From contig NZ_CP116338.1 of NCBI RefSeq assembly GCF_028198145.1, forward strand, positions 1-64,000: a stretch of DNA of 64,000 nt. Reading direction: 5' to 3'. Position numbers and translations under genes: made by a program. This DNA comes from Microbacterium sp. nov. GSS16 (GTDB lineage Bacteria > Actinomycetota > Actinomycetes > Actinomycetales > Microbacteriaceae). Of the stretch, positions 1 through 9,451 are shown piece after piece (within the stretch, counting starts at the first letter, position 1; each line of letters begins with the position of its first letter). Under the pieces are notes generated by a model that saw nothing but the letters and a program-made list of their open reading frames with translations, searched no databases and was not told the DNA's origin.

Positions 1-72
1 GCACTGTGGCTGTCGCCCGAGACGAAGGACCACGACTACGAGGCAGACCTGGGCGTCGCCGCCCAGGTCTGA
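1..72 (+). CDS. C-terminal end of an unidentified protein (partial)
   Basis: The window opens inside a reading frame in frame 1 that gives 23 codons and ends at a TGA at 70-72. The tail is acidic and has no motif I recognise. The following 60 bases are C-rich and lead to the convergent S66 peptidase gene. Too little is visible to assign a function. Confidence 0.45.
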   Translation, partial: ALWLSPETKDHDYEADLGVAAQV

Positions 73-133
73 CACCGCCGGCATCCCCCGCCCCAGCGCC
101 AGACGCCCCCCCCCGCCCCGCCGGCGAGACACC

Positions 134-1171
134 TCAGCCGTCGTATGACGCCTGAACCCTTCGGCCTGCGCCATCGAGGGTCATCTCCCCGCCGTAAGGC
201 AGGATCCACTGCGGGCGCGTGTGCCCGAAGGGCACGCCGACGCAGACCACGGCATCCGGGTTGTACCGGCCGACCATCTCGAGCACGACATCCCGCTGTG
301 CCGCGCGCAGCGCAGACCTCTCGGCCGCCGTGGGCATCACCTCGAACGAGCTCACCGGCGGGCGGGCGAACAGCACGCCCGCGACCGACCCGAGCAGTCC
401 TCTCTCGCCGTAGCCGCGCAGCTGCTCGGCGACCCGAGCGGCCGGGGTGAGCCGCTCGCTCGTCTCGAGCAGCAGGATCGCTCCGGTGAGGTCGTCGTTC
501 GACGGCATCCGGTCGGCGAGCGCCAGCTGGTCGACCACCTCGAGGCAGCCGCCCCACGTACGGCCCGTCACCCGATTCGCGGGTCCGGCCCACGTCCAGG
601 GCTCGGTGGGTTCGCGATCGCCGTGCTCGGTCAGGGCCGCAGGGTCGTCCCAGTGGCGCCCGAAGTCCTCCGACTCCCCCGGCTCGGTGATCTCGATCTC
701 ACCGCTGTCGAGCAGCGCGGCGCGCAGGGAACGCAGATGCACCTCGTCGACCGCCGGCCCCGGCCCGAGGTGCACCTGCGTCGAGCCGCCGTAGAACCCG
801 GCCACGCCGTGCCGCCACAGCCAGTTCAGCATGTTCGTGTTGTCGCTGTATCCGAGGAACGGCTTCGGGTCGGCTGCGACGAGCGCCGGATCGAGGTGCG
901 GCGTCACGAGGATCTGGTCGCTGCCGCCGATGGTGGCGATGATCGCCCGGATGCTCGGATCAGCGAAGGCTGCGTTCACGTCGGCCGCCCGCGCTTGCGG
1001 GCTCGCATCCAGCTGCCTCGTGGTCGGATACTCGACAGGAACGAGTCCGGTCAGCTCCCGCAGACGTCGCATCGCCTGCTCGTGCACCTCGGGCCCGACC
1101 GCGGGCGCGGCGAAAGCGGGCGAGAGGACGGCGATGCGGTCGCCGGGGCGAGCCTTCGGAACATGCAGCAT
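134..1171 (-). CDS. S66-family peptidase (LD-carboxypeptidase / MccF-like)
   Basis: A 345-residue cytoplasmic serine peptidase of the S66 family, whose members cleave L,D-linked murein tetrapeptides or, in the MccF branch, inactivate microcin C-type acyl-adenylates. The N-terminus has the usual GDRIAVLSPAFAAP strand. The nucleophile elbow is GYSDNT. The Glu is in the LLLETSE segment and the His in PFGHTRP near the C-terminus, so the full Ser-Glu-His triad is present. I chose the ATG at 1171 because homology begins there; a longer in-frame extension to 1255 is Cys/Arg-rich and looks spurious. A GGAGG lies only one base upstream of that ATG, so the exact start is uncertain. It stands alone, divergent from the ABC transporter. 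Peptidoglycan recycling and antibiotic immunity cannot be told apart from sequence. Confidence 0.85.
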   Translation of the reverse strand: MLHVPKARPGDRIAVLSPAFAAPAVGPEVHEQAMRRLRELTGLVPVEYPTTRQLDASPQARAADVNAAFADPSIRAIIATIGGSDQILVTPHLDPALVAADPKPFLGYSDNTNMLNWLWRHGVAGFYGGSTQVHLGPGPAVDEVHLRSLRAALLDSGEIEITEPGESEDFGRHWDDPAALTEHGDREPTEPWTWAGPANRVTGRTWGGCLEVVDQLALADRMPSNDDLTGAILLLETSERLTPAARVAEQLRGYGERGLLGSVAGVLFARPPVSSFEVMPTAAERSALRAAQRDVVLEMVGRYNPDAVVCVGVPFGHTRPQWILPYGGEMTLDGAGRRVQASYDG

Positions 1172-1277
1172 GCCTCCATCCTGCCCGCGGCGCGCGCGGG
1201 CAGCGAAACAGGCCGCGCATAAGGAGTTCGGTCGACAATAGAAGCACTCACCCACGACTCCTCACGAATGAGGTCCC

Positions 1278-3158
1278 ATGTCTCGCACGGCGCCGTCACG
1301 CCGACGCGGGCGCGGCGCGCAGCCCGAAGGCCCGCGCGCGACGTTCCGCCAGCTGCTCCCGTTTCTGTTCGAGCACAAGAAGGTGCTCGTCGTCGTCGCG
1401 GTGCTCAGCATCGTCGGTGCGGCCGCGTCGCTGGCGCAGCCGCTGCTCGTCGGGCAGCTCATCGCTCGCGTGCAGCAGGGGCAGACGCTGGGGATGCTGG
1501 TCTGGCTGCTGATCGGCTTCGTCATCGCGGCGTCGGTGATCTCGGGCTACCAGCACTACCTGCTGCAGCGCACCGGCACGGCGGTCGTGTGCTCCAGCCG
1601 CCGCAAGCTCATCGCCCGCATCCTGCGTCTGCCGATCAGCGAGTTCGACGCGCGCCGCACTGGCGATCTCGTCTCGCGCGTCGGCACCGACACGACGCTG
1701 CTCTACGCCGTGCTCACCCAGGGGCTGGCGGATGCCGTGGGCAGCGCGATCCTGTTCGTCGGCGCGCTCATCGCGATGCTGATCATCGATCCGCTGCTGC
1801 TGCTGCTCATCGTCGTCGTGATCGGCGTCTCGGTGGTCGTGGTCGTGCTGCTGTCGGGGCGCATCCGCACCGCGTCGGCGGCGCAGCAGCACAAGGTCGG
1901 CGAACTGGCATCCGGAGTCGAGCGCGGCATCTCGTCGATCCGCACCGTACGCGCATCCGGCGCCACCGAGCGCGAGACGGCAGCCGTCGAGGGCCTCGCC
2001 GGCGAAGCCTACGGTCTCGGCTTGCGCATCGCGAAGATCTCATCGATGGTCGTACCCGTCGCGGGCGTCGCGCTGCAGCTGTCGCTGCTGGTGGTGCTCG
2101 GCGTGGGCGGGCTGCGCGTGGCATCCGGCGCCCTCACGATCGCCTCACTGGTGACCTTCATCATGTTCCTGTTCATGCTCGTGATGCCGCTCGGCCAGGC
2201 GTTCGGGGCGATCACCTCGGTGAATCAGGCGCTCGGTGCGCTCGGGCGCATCCAGGAGGTGCTCGACCTGCCGACCGAGACGCAGCACGACGAGCCGGAT
2301 CCGGCGGTCAGCGCCGCCCCCGTGGTCGGCGCCCCGGCGATCGAGTTCCGCGACGTGCGGTTCCGCTACCCCGACGCGGTCATCGCCGCCCGCGAGGCCG
2401 CGGCGAAGGAGGCGCAGACCCTGCTCGCCGACGCACACCTCGAGCGCGCGTCGGACGGGATCCCGGATGAGATCGACCGCGACGTGCTGAAGGGCGTCTC
2501 GTTCGCCGTGCCGCGCGGCGCGCGCGTCGCCCTGGTCGGGCCCAGCGGCGCCGGCAAGAGCACCATCCTCTCGCTCATCGAGCGCTTCTACGACCCGACC
2601 GGCGGGTCGATCCGCCTTGCCGGGCACGACGTGCGCACCTACCCGCGCGAGCAGCTGCGCGCGCAGTTCGGCTACGTCGAGCAGGACGCACCGACTCTCG
2701 CCGGCACGCTGGGCGAGAATCTGCGGCTCGCCGCTCCGGACGCCTCGGATGCCGACTGCGAACGCGTGCTGCGCTCGGTGAACCTCGGCGACGTGCTCGA
2801 ACGCAGCCCCCTGGGTCTTGCGGCACCGGTCGGCGAGGACGGCGTGATGCTCTCTGGCGGTGAGCGTCAGCGTCTCGCGATCGCGCGTGCTCTGCTCACC
2901 GAGGCGCCGATCCTGCTGCTCGACGAGTCGACCTCGTCGCTCGACGGGGTCAACGAGCAGCGCATGCGCGAGGCGATCGACGCGGCCGCCGCCGACCGTA
3001 CGCTGCTCGTGATCGCCCACCGCCTCTCGACCGTGGTCGACAGCGACCTGATCGTGGTGCTGCAGGGCGGGGTGGTGGTCGGTCAGGGCACCCACGCCGA
3101 GCTCATCGAATCCACGCCGCTGTACCGCGACCTGGCGAGGCATCAGCTGCTGGTCTGA
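1278..3158 (+). CDS. ABC exporter, fused membrane and ATPase domains
   Basis: A 626-residue half-transporter with an N-terminal six-helix exporter domain (about residues 30-330) and a C-terminal nucleotide-binding domain (about 355-620). It probably works as a homodimer. Walker A is GPSGAGKST, the signature is LSGGERQR, and Walker B is ILLLDESTSSLDG followed by the H-loop in IAHRLS. An unusual feature is an Ala/Glu-rich insertion of roughly 35 residues inside the first strands of the ATPase domain, between the RFRYPD segment and VLKGVSF. Most family members have only a short turn there. No substrate-binding protein or second half-transporter is adjacent. The substrate is unknown; lipid or drug export is the usual family role. 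Confidence 0.88.
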   Translation: MSRTAPSRRRGRGAQPEGPRATFRQLLPFLFEHKKVLVVVAVLSIVGAAASLAQPLLVGQLIARVQQGQTLGMLVWLLIGFVIAASVISGYQHYLLQRTGTAVVCSSRRKLIARILRLPISEFDARRTGDLVSRVGTDTTLLYAVLTQGLADAVGSAILFVGALIAMLIIDPLLLLLIVVVIGVSVVVVVLLSGRIRTASAAQQHKVGELASGVERGISSIRTVRASGATERETAAVEGLAGEAYGLGLRIAKISSMVVPVAGVALQLSLLVVLGVGGLRVASGALTIASLVTFIMFLFMLVMPLGQAFGAITSVNQALGALGRIQEVLDLPTETQHDEPDPAVSAAPVVGAPAIEFRDVRFRYPDAVIAAREAAAKEAQTLLADAHLERASDGIPDEIDRDVLKGVSFAVPRGARVALVGPSGAGKSTILSLIERFYDPTGGSIRLAGHDVRTYPREQLRAQFGYVEQDAPTLAGTLGENLRLAAPDASDADCERVLRSVNLGDVLERSPLGLAAPVGEDGVMLSGGERQRLAIARALLTEAPILLLDESTSSLDGVNEQRMREAIDAAAADRTLLVIAHRLSTVVDSDLIVVLQGGVVVGQGTHAELIESTPLYRDLARHQLLV

Positions 3159-3240
3159 GGCTTCCCCGACCGAGGGTCGACTCAGCGCCCGAGCCGCCGC
3201 TCCGGCGCCGAACTGTCTGCGATCTCGGGCTGCGTCGCCC

Positions 3241-5112
3241 TCAGCGCGCGGCGTTCAGCCGGTACCGCAGCGCTTCCAGTTCGCTGCGCAGCGCCGCCGG
3301 CAGCGCGTCGCCGAACATGGCGTAGAACTCCTCGGTGGAGTCGGCCTCGGCGAGCCACGCGTCGATGTCGATGTCGAAGAGCTCGTCGAGATCGGCCTCG
3401 GCGATCTCCAGTCCCTCGAGATTCAAGTCCTCGCGGCGCGGCAGGCGCCCGATCGGGCTGTCGACCGCGGTGACCTCGCCGGAGATGCGGCGGATGATCC
3501 AGTCGATCACGCGCGAGTTCTCGCCGAACCCTGGCCACAGGAATCGGCCGTCGTCGCCGCGGCGGAACCAGTTGACCTGGAAGATGCGCGGTGCGCGGTC
3601 GAAGCGCAGCGAACGCCCCACCTTGAGCCAGTGGGCGAAGTAGTCGCCCATGTTGTAGCCGCAGAAGGGCAGCATCGCGAACGGGTCGCGGCGGAGCTCC
3701 CCGAGGGTGCCCTCGGCCGCGGCGGTGCGCTCCGATGAGATGGTCGAGCCGATGAAGACGCCGTGGCTCCAGTCGGTCGCCTCGACGACGAGCGGCACGT
3801 TGGTCGCACGGCGTCCGCCGAAGAGGATCGCGTCGAGGGGCACACCCTCAGGGGCTTCCCAGTCCTCGGCGATCTGCGGGCACTGCGCGGCCGACACCGT
3901 GAAGCGCGAGTTGGGGTGCGCGGCCGGCCCCTCGGACTGAGGCGTCCAGGGGTTGCCCTGCCAGTCGATGAGTTTCGCGGGCGGAGTGTCGGTGAGGCCC
4001 TCCCACCACACGTCGCCGTCGGGGCGCAGCGCGACGTTGGTGAAGATCGTGTTGCCCCAGAGCGTCTCGACGGCCGTCACGTTGGTCGACTCGCCCGTTC
4101 CCGGGGCGACCCCGAAGAACCCGGCTTCGGGGTTCATGGCGTACATCCGGCCATCCTCGCCAGGACGGATCCAGACGATGTCGTCGCCGAGCGTCTCGAC
4201 CGTCCATCCGGGGATGGTGGGACGCAGCATCGCGAGGTTCGTCTTGCCGCAGGCCGAGGGGAACGCGGCCGCGATGTGATGCGCCTCGCCCTTCGGATCG
4301 GTCACGCGGATGAGCAGCATGTGCTCGGCGAGCCAGCCCTCGTCGCGTGCGATGACCGACGCGATGCGCAGGGCGAAGCACTTCTTGGCGAGGATCGCAT
4401 TGCCGCCGTACCCCGAGCCGTACGAGTAGACCTCGAGCGTCTCGGGGAAGTGCACGATGTACTTCTCGTCGTTGCACGGCCACGGCACGTCGGCCTCTCC
4501 CGGCCCGAGCGGGGCGCCGACCGAGTGGACCGTCTTCACCCACGGGGCGCCGTCGGCGATCTGACGGGTGACCGCGTCGCCGACGCGGGTCATGATGCCG
4601 ATGGATGCCACGGCGTAGGCGCTGTCGGTGACCTGCACGCCGATGTGCGACAGCTTGCCTCCGACCGGTCCCATCGAGAACGGGACGACGTACATCGTGC
4701 GACCGCGCATCGAGCCCTCGAACAGCCCGTCGAGAGTCTCGCGCATGGCTGCCGGATCGGCCCAGTTGTTGGTGGGGCCCGCATCGCGCTCGCGCTCCGA
4801 GGCGATGAACGTGCGCCCCTCGGTGCGCGCCACGTCGCTCGGGTGCGAGCGGGCCAGGTACGAGCCCGGCCGCCACTCCGGGTTGAGCTTGATGAGCTTG
4901 CCCTCGTCGACGAGCTCGCGCAGCAGGGCGTCGTTCTCGGCTCGGGATCCGTCGATCCAGTGCACGCGATCGGGTTGGGTGAGCGCGGCGATCCCGTCGA
5001 CCCAGGCGCGCAGCTCGGTCATGGCCGACGTGTCATACGCGGGCACGTCGCCCCGGCCGTGCAGGGGCGACACGGCATGTGCGCGGGACGTGAACGTGTC
5101 GGCGAGTGCCAT
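3241..5112 (-). CDS. pckG: Phosphoenolpyruvate carboxykinase (GTP)
   Basis: A 623-residue GTP-dependent PEP carboxykinase, which converts oxaloacetate and GTP to PEP, CO2 and GDP as the first committed step of gluconeogenesis. The kinase-1a loop [13 protein letters not shown] carries the hallmark cysteine at residue 288, which separates GTP-type from ATP-type enzymes. Other diagnostic blocks are VPFSMGP and the [13 protein letters not shown] segment. The start at 5112 is supported by an AAGGAG ribosome site six bases upstream; in-frame codons further upstream run into the divergent regulator gene and are rejected. The gene is divergently transcribed from a RamB-like regulator across about 108 bp, and GapB is encoded nearby on the same strand. 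Confidence 0.97.
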   Translation of the reverse strand: MALADTFTSRAHAVSPLHGRGDVPAYDTSAMTELRAWVDGIAALTQPDRVHWIDGSRAENDALLRELVDEGKLIKLNPEWRPGSYLARSHPSDVARTEGRTFIASERERDAGPTNNWADPAAMRETLDGLFEGSMRGRTMYVVPFSMGPVGGKLSHIGVQVTDSAYAVASIGIMTRVGDAVTRQIADGAPWVKTVHSVGAPLGPGEADVPWPCNDEKYIVHFPETLEVYSYGSGYGGNAILAKKCFALRIASVIARDEGWLAEHMLLIRVTDPKGEAHHIAAAFPSACGKTNLAMLRPTIPGWTVETLGDDIVWIRPGEDGRMYAMNPEAGFFGVAPGTGESTNVTAVETLWGNTIFTNVALRPDGDVWWEGLTDTPPAKLIDWQGNPWTPQSEGPAAHPNSRFTVSAAQCPQIAEDWEAPEGVPLDAILFGGRRATNVPLVVEATDWSHGVFIGSTISSERTAAAEGTLGELRRDPFAMLPFCGYNMGDYFAHWLKVGRSLRFDRAPRIFQVNWFRRGDDGRFLWPGFGENSRVIDWIIRRISGEVTAVDSPIGRLPRREDLNLEGLEIAEADLDELFDIDIDAWLAEADSTEEFYAMFGDALPAALRSELEALRYRLNAAR

Positions 5113-5220
5113 GGGAGCTCCTTCAGACGGTGGCGGTACGACAATCCTCCGGCAGGTTTCGGTTTGTTTGCCGCCAGCTGACGTTGAAAGAACGCCGCTT
5201 TTTTCGGATATGCTCAAACA
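5113..5220. promoter_or_regulatory. Divergent pckG / ramB-like control region
   Basis: This 108-bp gap must hold both promoters. Reading rightward, TTGAAA at 5184-5189 and a GATATG box at 5207-5212 (17-bp spacing) could drive the regulator with a very short leader. A GTTTG at 5162-5166, followed by another TTTGCC, faces a CAAAC at 5214-5218. RamB in Corynebacterium recognises sites built on TTTGCAAA halves, so these may be degenerate sites. That link is inference, and no perfect palindrome is present. Confidence 0.35.
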
Positions 5221-6663
5221 ATGGCGACCAGCGGACTCGAACTCAGCACCCTCGGACATCGCATCCGACACCACCGCACGGCGCGGAGTCTCACCCTCGA
5301 CGATCTGGGCGCCAAGGTCGGCATCGCCGGCTCGCAGCTGAGCCTCATCGAGAACGGCAAGCGCGAGCCGAAGCTCTCGCTGCTGCAGGCCATCGCCGAC
5401 GCGTGCGGAACCGACGTCGCAGACCTGATCTCGGGAGAGCCGCCGAACCGCCGCGCGGCTCTCGAGATCGAGCTCGAGCGCGCGCAATCGAGCCCGATCT
5501 TCCGTCAGCTGGGCATCGCCGGGGTGCGCGTGTCGAAGACGATGAGCGACGAGACCATCGAGGCCATCCTGGGTCTGCATCGCGAGCTGCACCGTCGCGA
5601 GACCGAGGCGATCGCCACACCCGAAGAGGCGCGTCGTGCGAACACCGAGATGCGTCTCACGATGCGCGCGCGAGACAACTACCTCCCCGAGATCGAGGCT
5701 CTCGCCGAGAAGCACCTCAAGGCCGCCGGACACGTCTCGGGAGCGCTGACCCACCGCACCGTGACCCTGATGGCGGCGAAGCTGGGCTTCGAGCTCATCT
5801 ACGCCGACGATCTCCCGCACTCCACCCGCTCGATCACCGACCTCGAGCACGGCCGCATCTATCTGCCGCCGGCGTCGATCCCCGGCGGGCACGGCCTGCG
5901 CTCAATGGCGCTGCAGGCGATGGCGCACCGCATCCTTGGTCACACTCCGCCGACCGACTACGCCGACTTCCTGCAGCAGCGGCTGGAGATCAACTACTTC
6001 GCCGCGTGCTGCCTGATCCCCGAGACCGCCGGCGTCGCCTTCCTGCAGCAGGCGAAGAAGGACCGCAACCTCGCCGTGGAGGACTTCCGTGACGCGTTCG
6101 GGGTCACGCACGAGGCGGCCGGCATGCGCATGACGAACCTCATGACGCACCACCTCGACATGCGCCTGCACTTCCTGCGCGTCGACGAGAACGGCGCGAT
6201 CACCCGGGTCTACGAGAACGACGACCTGCCGCTGCCGATGGACGTCACCGGGGCCGTCGAGGGACAGCCCGCCTGCCGCCGGTTCGGGGCGCGCGCCGCT
6301 TTCGAGCAGCGCAACCGCACCACCGAGCACTACCAGTACACCGACACCCCGTCGGGGACGTTCTGGTGCGCCACGCAGACCGGGTCGTCGACCGACGGCG
6401 GATTCTCGGTCACGGTCGGCGTGCCGTTCGACGACGCCCGGTGGTGGCGCGGGCGCGAGTCGCAGCACCGTGCGCAGTCGACCTGCCCCGACGAGTCGTG
6501 CTGCCGCCGGGCCGCGCCGACTGTCTCCCAGCGCTGGGAGGGGCGTGCCTGGCCGAGCGCCCGCGTGCATACGCACATGTTCCGTCCCCTGCCGCGCGGC
6601 GCATTCCCAGGCGTCGACGACAGCGAGGTGTACTCCTTTCTCGATCGGCACGCCGGCGAGTAA
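5221..6663 (+). CDS. RamB-like XRE regulator with ImmA/IrrE-type and DUF2083-type domains
   Basis: A 480-residue transcriptional regulator of the short-chain fatty acyl / RamB type. Residues 9-64 form an XRE helix-turn-helix ([10 protein letters not shown] ... [23 protein letters not shown]). The middle is a degenerate IrrE-like peptidase region: the YFAACCLIP and MAHRILGH segments are recognisable, but no clean HExxH is visible. The Cys-rich C-terminus ([17 protein letters not shown]) matches the acyl-CoA-sensing part of the family. Corynebacterium RamB controls acetate and gluconeogenic genes. The position next to pckG fits such a role, but the target set here is inferred. Confidence 0.85.
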   Translation: MATSGLELSTLGHRIRHHRTARSLTLDDLGAKVGIAGSQLSLIENGKREPKLSLLQAIADACGTDVADLISGEPPNRRAALEIELERAQSSPIFRQLGIAGVRVSKTMSDETIEAILGLHRELHRRETEAIATPEEARRANTEMRLTMRARDNYLPEIEALAEKHLKAAGHVSGALTHRTVTLMAAKLGFELIYADDLPHSTRSITDLEHGRIYLPPASIPGGHGLRSMALQAMAHRILGHTPPTDYADFLQQRLEINYFAACCLIPETAGVAFLQQAKKDRNLAVEDFRDAFGVTHEAAGMRMTNLMTHHLDMRLHFLRVDENGAITRVYENDDLPLPMDVTGAVEGQPACRRFGARAAFEQRNRTTEHYQYTDTPSGTFWCATQTGSSTDGGFSVTVGVPFDDARWWRGRESQHRAQSTCPDESCCRRAAPTVSQRWEGRAWPSARVHTHMFRPLPRGAFPGVDDSEVYSFLDRHAGE

Positions 6664-6720
6664 GCGAAGGCAGCGGCCGTCGGCGTCGGAGCTGTCGGAC
6701 GATCCGGCCGCGAGCGCGGC

Positions 6721-7770
6721 TCAGTCGCCGACGAACCGCGCGAAGCGCGTGAGGGCGGATGCTGCGGCCGGGTCGTCGACGGGCTCGAACAGCTCCGCCG
6801 GCGCGCCGCGGGCCGCGTCCGCGTGCGACCAGACGCCCACTACCCGGCCGCTCTCGACGATCGTCGGGCGCACCATGCCGTTCTTGCCGGGCCCCACGGC
6901 ATCGAGAAGACCGGGATCGCAGACCGGGGTGCGATCGGCGTAGGAGATGTAGTACTCGTCGAACGCCGGCAGAGCGAACGCGGTCGTGTCGTCGAGACGT
7001 CTTCGCGGGGGGCGCAGCGCGACGAAGAGCCCGTCGCCGACCTCTCGCATCCGGCCCGCCGCACGCTGGGCCGCCTCGCGCGCGGCGCCGAGAGTCAGTC
7101 CCGACCACCAGGCGAAATCGCGCACGCTCGCCGGGCCGTGACCGTCGATGTAGCGCACGAGCAGCTCGGTGAGCGGGTCGTGCGGTTGCGCGGACTCCGT
7201 GATCCAGGTGTCCGCAGCGACGAAGCGCTGCTCGCGGGACACCGTGCCGCCGGCGGCGGGCTCGATCGGCCCCTGGCAGAGGAGACCGGCGATGGTGAGC
7301 GCGAAGAGCACATGGATGCCGCGCTGGCCCGAGGGGTCGATGCCGGCGCTCTGCATGAGCGCGAAGGACTCGGCCCTCGTGCATCCGCCGTCTCGAGCCG
7401 GCGGGCCGATCGCATTCCAGGCGGTGTCGAGCATCTCGTCGTCGATGCCGAGGGCGCGATGCCGCCCCGCGGCCTGCTGCCGCTGCCTGTCCGCCGTCAC
7501 CGAGAGCACCCATGCCAGGTCGCGCGCGTGGACGATGTGCAAGGTGCCGCGCATCGTCCACGCGCGCACCAGCTGCCCGCTCCGGAACGCCCCATCGACG
7601 TCATCGAGCCTGGGTGATCCCGTCGTGCGCACGCCCAGCGCCCACCGGCCGGCCAGCAGATCCTGGCTCTGAACGGCGAGCATGTGCCGTGCCGCGCCGA
7701 TGATCGACGGCGCGGGCGCGGTCAGCCGGTGCGCGCGCAGGCGCGCAGCGAGAAGGCCGCGGGGATCCAT
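6721..7770 (-). CDS. Winged-helix DNA-binding protein, AlkZ/YcaQ-like
   Basis: A 349-residue protein of the AlkZ/YcaQ-related superfamily, a tandem winged-helix fold with members that are interstrand-crosslink or alkyl-purine DNA glycosylases. Visible hallmarks are the N-terminal ML.VQSQD segment with RWALGVRT, and VRAWTMRGTLHIVHARDLAWVL. The family's catalytic QxQ/QxD element corresponds to the QSQD here. The start at 7770 (MDPRGLLA) is where homology begins; in-frame upstream sequence overlaps gapB antisense and is rejected. It is convergent with the RamB-like gene. A DNA-repair role is plausible but not shown, because many actinobacterial members are uncharacterised. Confidence 0.78.
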   Translation of the reverse strand: MDPRGLLAARLRAHRLTAPAPSIIGAARHMLAVQSQDLLAGRWALGVRTTGSPRLDDVDGAFRSGQLVRAWTMRGTLHIVHARDLAWVLSVTADRQRQQAAGRHRALGIDDEMLDTAWNAIGPPARDGGCTRAESFALMQSAGIDPSGQRGIHVLFALTIAGLLCQGPIEPAAGGTVSREQRFVAADTWITESAQPHDPLTELLVRYIDGHGPASVRDFAWWSGLTLGAAREAAQRAAGRMREVGDGLFVALRPPRRRLDDTTAFALPAFDEYYISYADRTPVCDPGLLDAVGPGKNGMVRPTIVESGRVVGVWSHADAARGAPAELFEPVDDPAAASALTRFARFVGD

Positions 7771-7811
7771 GTCTCCATGATCCACGCGGCCTACGGCACG
7801 CGCCAGGCTCG

Positions 7812-9260
7812 TCAGGCGTGCAGCGTCACCTCGCGGCGCGCGGGCAGCACCACGGGGTGGGTGCCCGCCATCACCTCGAGTACGCGCACGACCTGGCACG
7901 AGTAGCCGTACTCGTTGTCGTACCAGACGTAGAGCACGACGTCGCGGTCGTTCGCGATGGTCGCGAGGCCGTCGACGATGCCGGCGCGGTGCGAGCCGAC
8001 GAAGTCGGTCGAGACGACCTCCGGGCTCTCGACGTAGTCGATCTGCTGACGCAGCTTCGAGTGCAGCGATGCGCGGCGCAGGTAGTCGTTGAGCTCGTCT
8101 TTCGTGGCGGGGTTCTCGAGCGTCAGGTGCAGCACCGCCAGCGACACGTCGGGGGTGGGCACGCGGATGGCCGAGCCGGTGAGCTTGCCGGCGAGCTGCG
8201 GCAGGGCACGCGAGACGGCCTTCGCGGCGCCGGTCTCGGTGATCACCATGTTCAGCACCGCCGAGCGGCCGCGACGGTCGCCCTTGTGGAAGTTGTCGAT
8301 GAGGTTCTGGTCGTTCGTGAACGAGTGCACCGTCTCGACGTGGCCGCGCACGATGCCGTACGCCTCGTCCATCGCGGCGAGCACCGGGGTGATCGCGTTG
8401 GTCGTGCACGACGCTGCGGAGAGGATGCAATCATCCGGCTCGATGGTGCAGTCGTTGATGCCGTGCACGATGTTCTTCAGCTCGCCCTTTCCGGGGGCGG
8501 TGAGCAGCACGCGCGCGGCGCCCTTCGACTGCAGGTGGCGGCTGAGCCCCTCCTCATCGCGCCAGCGCCCGGTGTTGTCGACGATGATGGCATTGTCGAT
8601 GCCGTAAACGGTGTAGTCGACCGTCGCCGGGTCGTCGGAGTAGATCACCTGGATGCGATTGCCGTTGGCGATGATCTGCGAGTTCTCCTCGTCGACCGTG
8701 ACGGTGCCGGCGAAGCGGCCGTGCACCGAGTCGCGCAGCAGCAGCGAGGCGCGCTTGACGATGTCGTTGTCGGAGCCGCGACGCACGACGATCGCGCGCA
8801 GGCGCAGTCCGCTGCCGCCGCCGGTGTGGGCGATGATGATCCGGGCCAGCAGCCGGCCGATCCGGCCGAAGCCGTACAGCACGACGTCGACGGGCTCGGA
8901 GAGCTCGGCGCCGAGCGCGGGCGCGAGAGTGCTGCGCAGGTACTCGTCGAGGTCGCCACCGGTCTCGGCGTGGCCCTCGATCAGGCGAGCCACATCCAGC
9001 GAGGAGGCGCCTGGGGCGAGCTCGCGCAGCGCCTCGAGCACGGCGAGCGTGTCGGTGAGGGCGATCTGCCGGTGACCGAGCTGCGCGACGCGCTCGTGCA
9101 CCTCGAGGATGCCCGTGGTCGACAGCCCGAGCAGCCGGTGCCCGTGCAGCGACGTCACGACGTCGCGCTCCCTGTTCAGCCCGCCGATGAGCGGGATCAT
9201 CCGCTCTGCCAGCTCTTCCTTGACCTTCCAGTCGTCGCGGTGTGTCACGACATCGTCCAT
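7812..9260 (-). CDS. gapB: Glyceraldehyde-3-phosphate dehydrogenase, long GapB type
   Basis: A 482-residue GAPDH with an extra N-terminal region of about 125 residues ahead of the Rossmann motif YGFGRIGRLLARI. The catalytic cysteine is C285 in SAASCTTNA, and the WYDNEYGYS C-terminal signature is intact. The classical enzyme is about 335 residues. The 480-residue form matches Corynebacterium glutamicum GapB, which works in the gluconeogenic direction and accepts NADP. The start at 9260 has GCAAGGACG just upstream. Being close to pckG and the RamB-like regulator, it probably supports growth on acids such as acetate, amino acids or aromatics; that pathway statement is inference. Confidence 0.93.
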   Translation of the reverse strand: MDDVVTHRDDWKVKEELAERMIPLIGGLNRERDVVTSLHGHRLLGLSTTGILEVHERVAQLGHRQIALTDTLAVLEALRELAPGASSLDVARLIEGHAETGGDLDEYLRSTLAPALGAELSEPVDVVLYGFGRIGRLLARIIIAHTGGGSGLRLRAIVVRRGSDNDIVKRASLLLRDSVHGRFAGTVTVDEENSQIIANGNRIQVIYSDDPATVDYTVYGIDNAIIVDNTGRWRDEEGLSRHLQSKGAARVLLTAPGKGELKNIVHGINDCTIEPDDCILSAASCTTNAITPVLAAMDEAYGIVRGHVETVHSFTNDQNLIDNFHKGDRRGRSAVLNMVITETGAAKAVSRALPQLAGKLTGSAIRVPTPDVSLAVLHLTLENPATKDELNDYLRRASLHSKLRQQIDYVESPEVVSTDFVGSHRAGIVDGLATIANDRDVVLYVWYDNEYGYSCQVVRVLEVMAGTHPVVLPARREVTLHA

Positions 9261-9451
9261 GTGCGTCCTTGCGTGATGCTCGAGCGCCGCCGGGTCGGGC
9301 GCTGCGGTGAATGAGGGGGCGGATCCGCCTCGACCAGGCTAAGGGCGCCGATGCGATGCGAGAGGACGATTCCGGTATGCAGAACCCGACAGACTGTCTG
9401 TGAGCTATGAAACCGGATTCTTAACACGTGCGGCGGCCTAGGCTCGAACCC

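Noticed and set aside
3241..5892. Extended form of PEP carboxykinase starting at 5892
   Set aside because: The extra 260 residues are antisense to the RamB-like gene. Family homology and a good ribosome site put the start at 5112.
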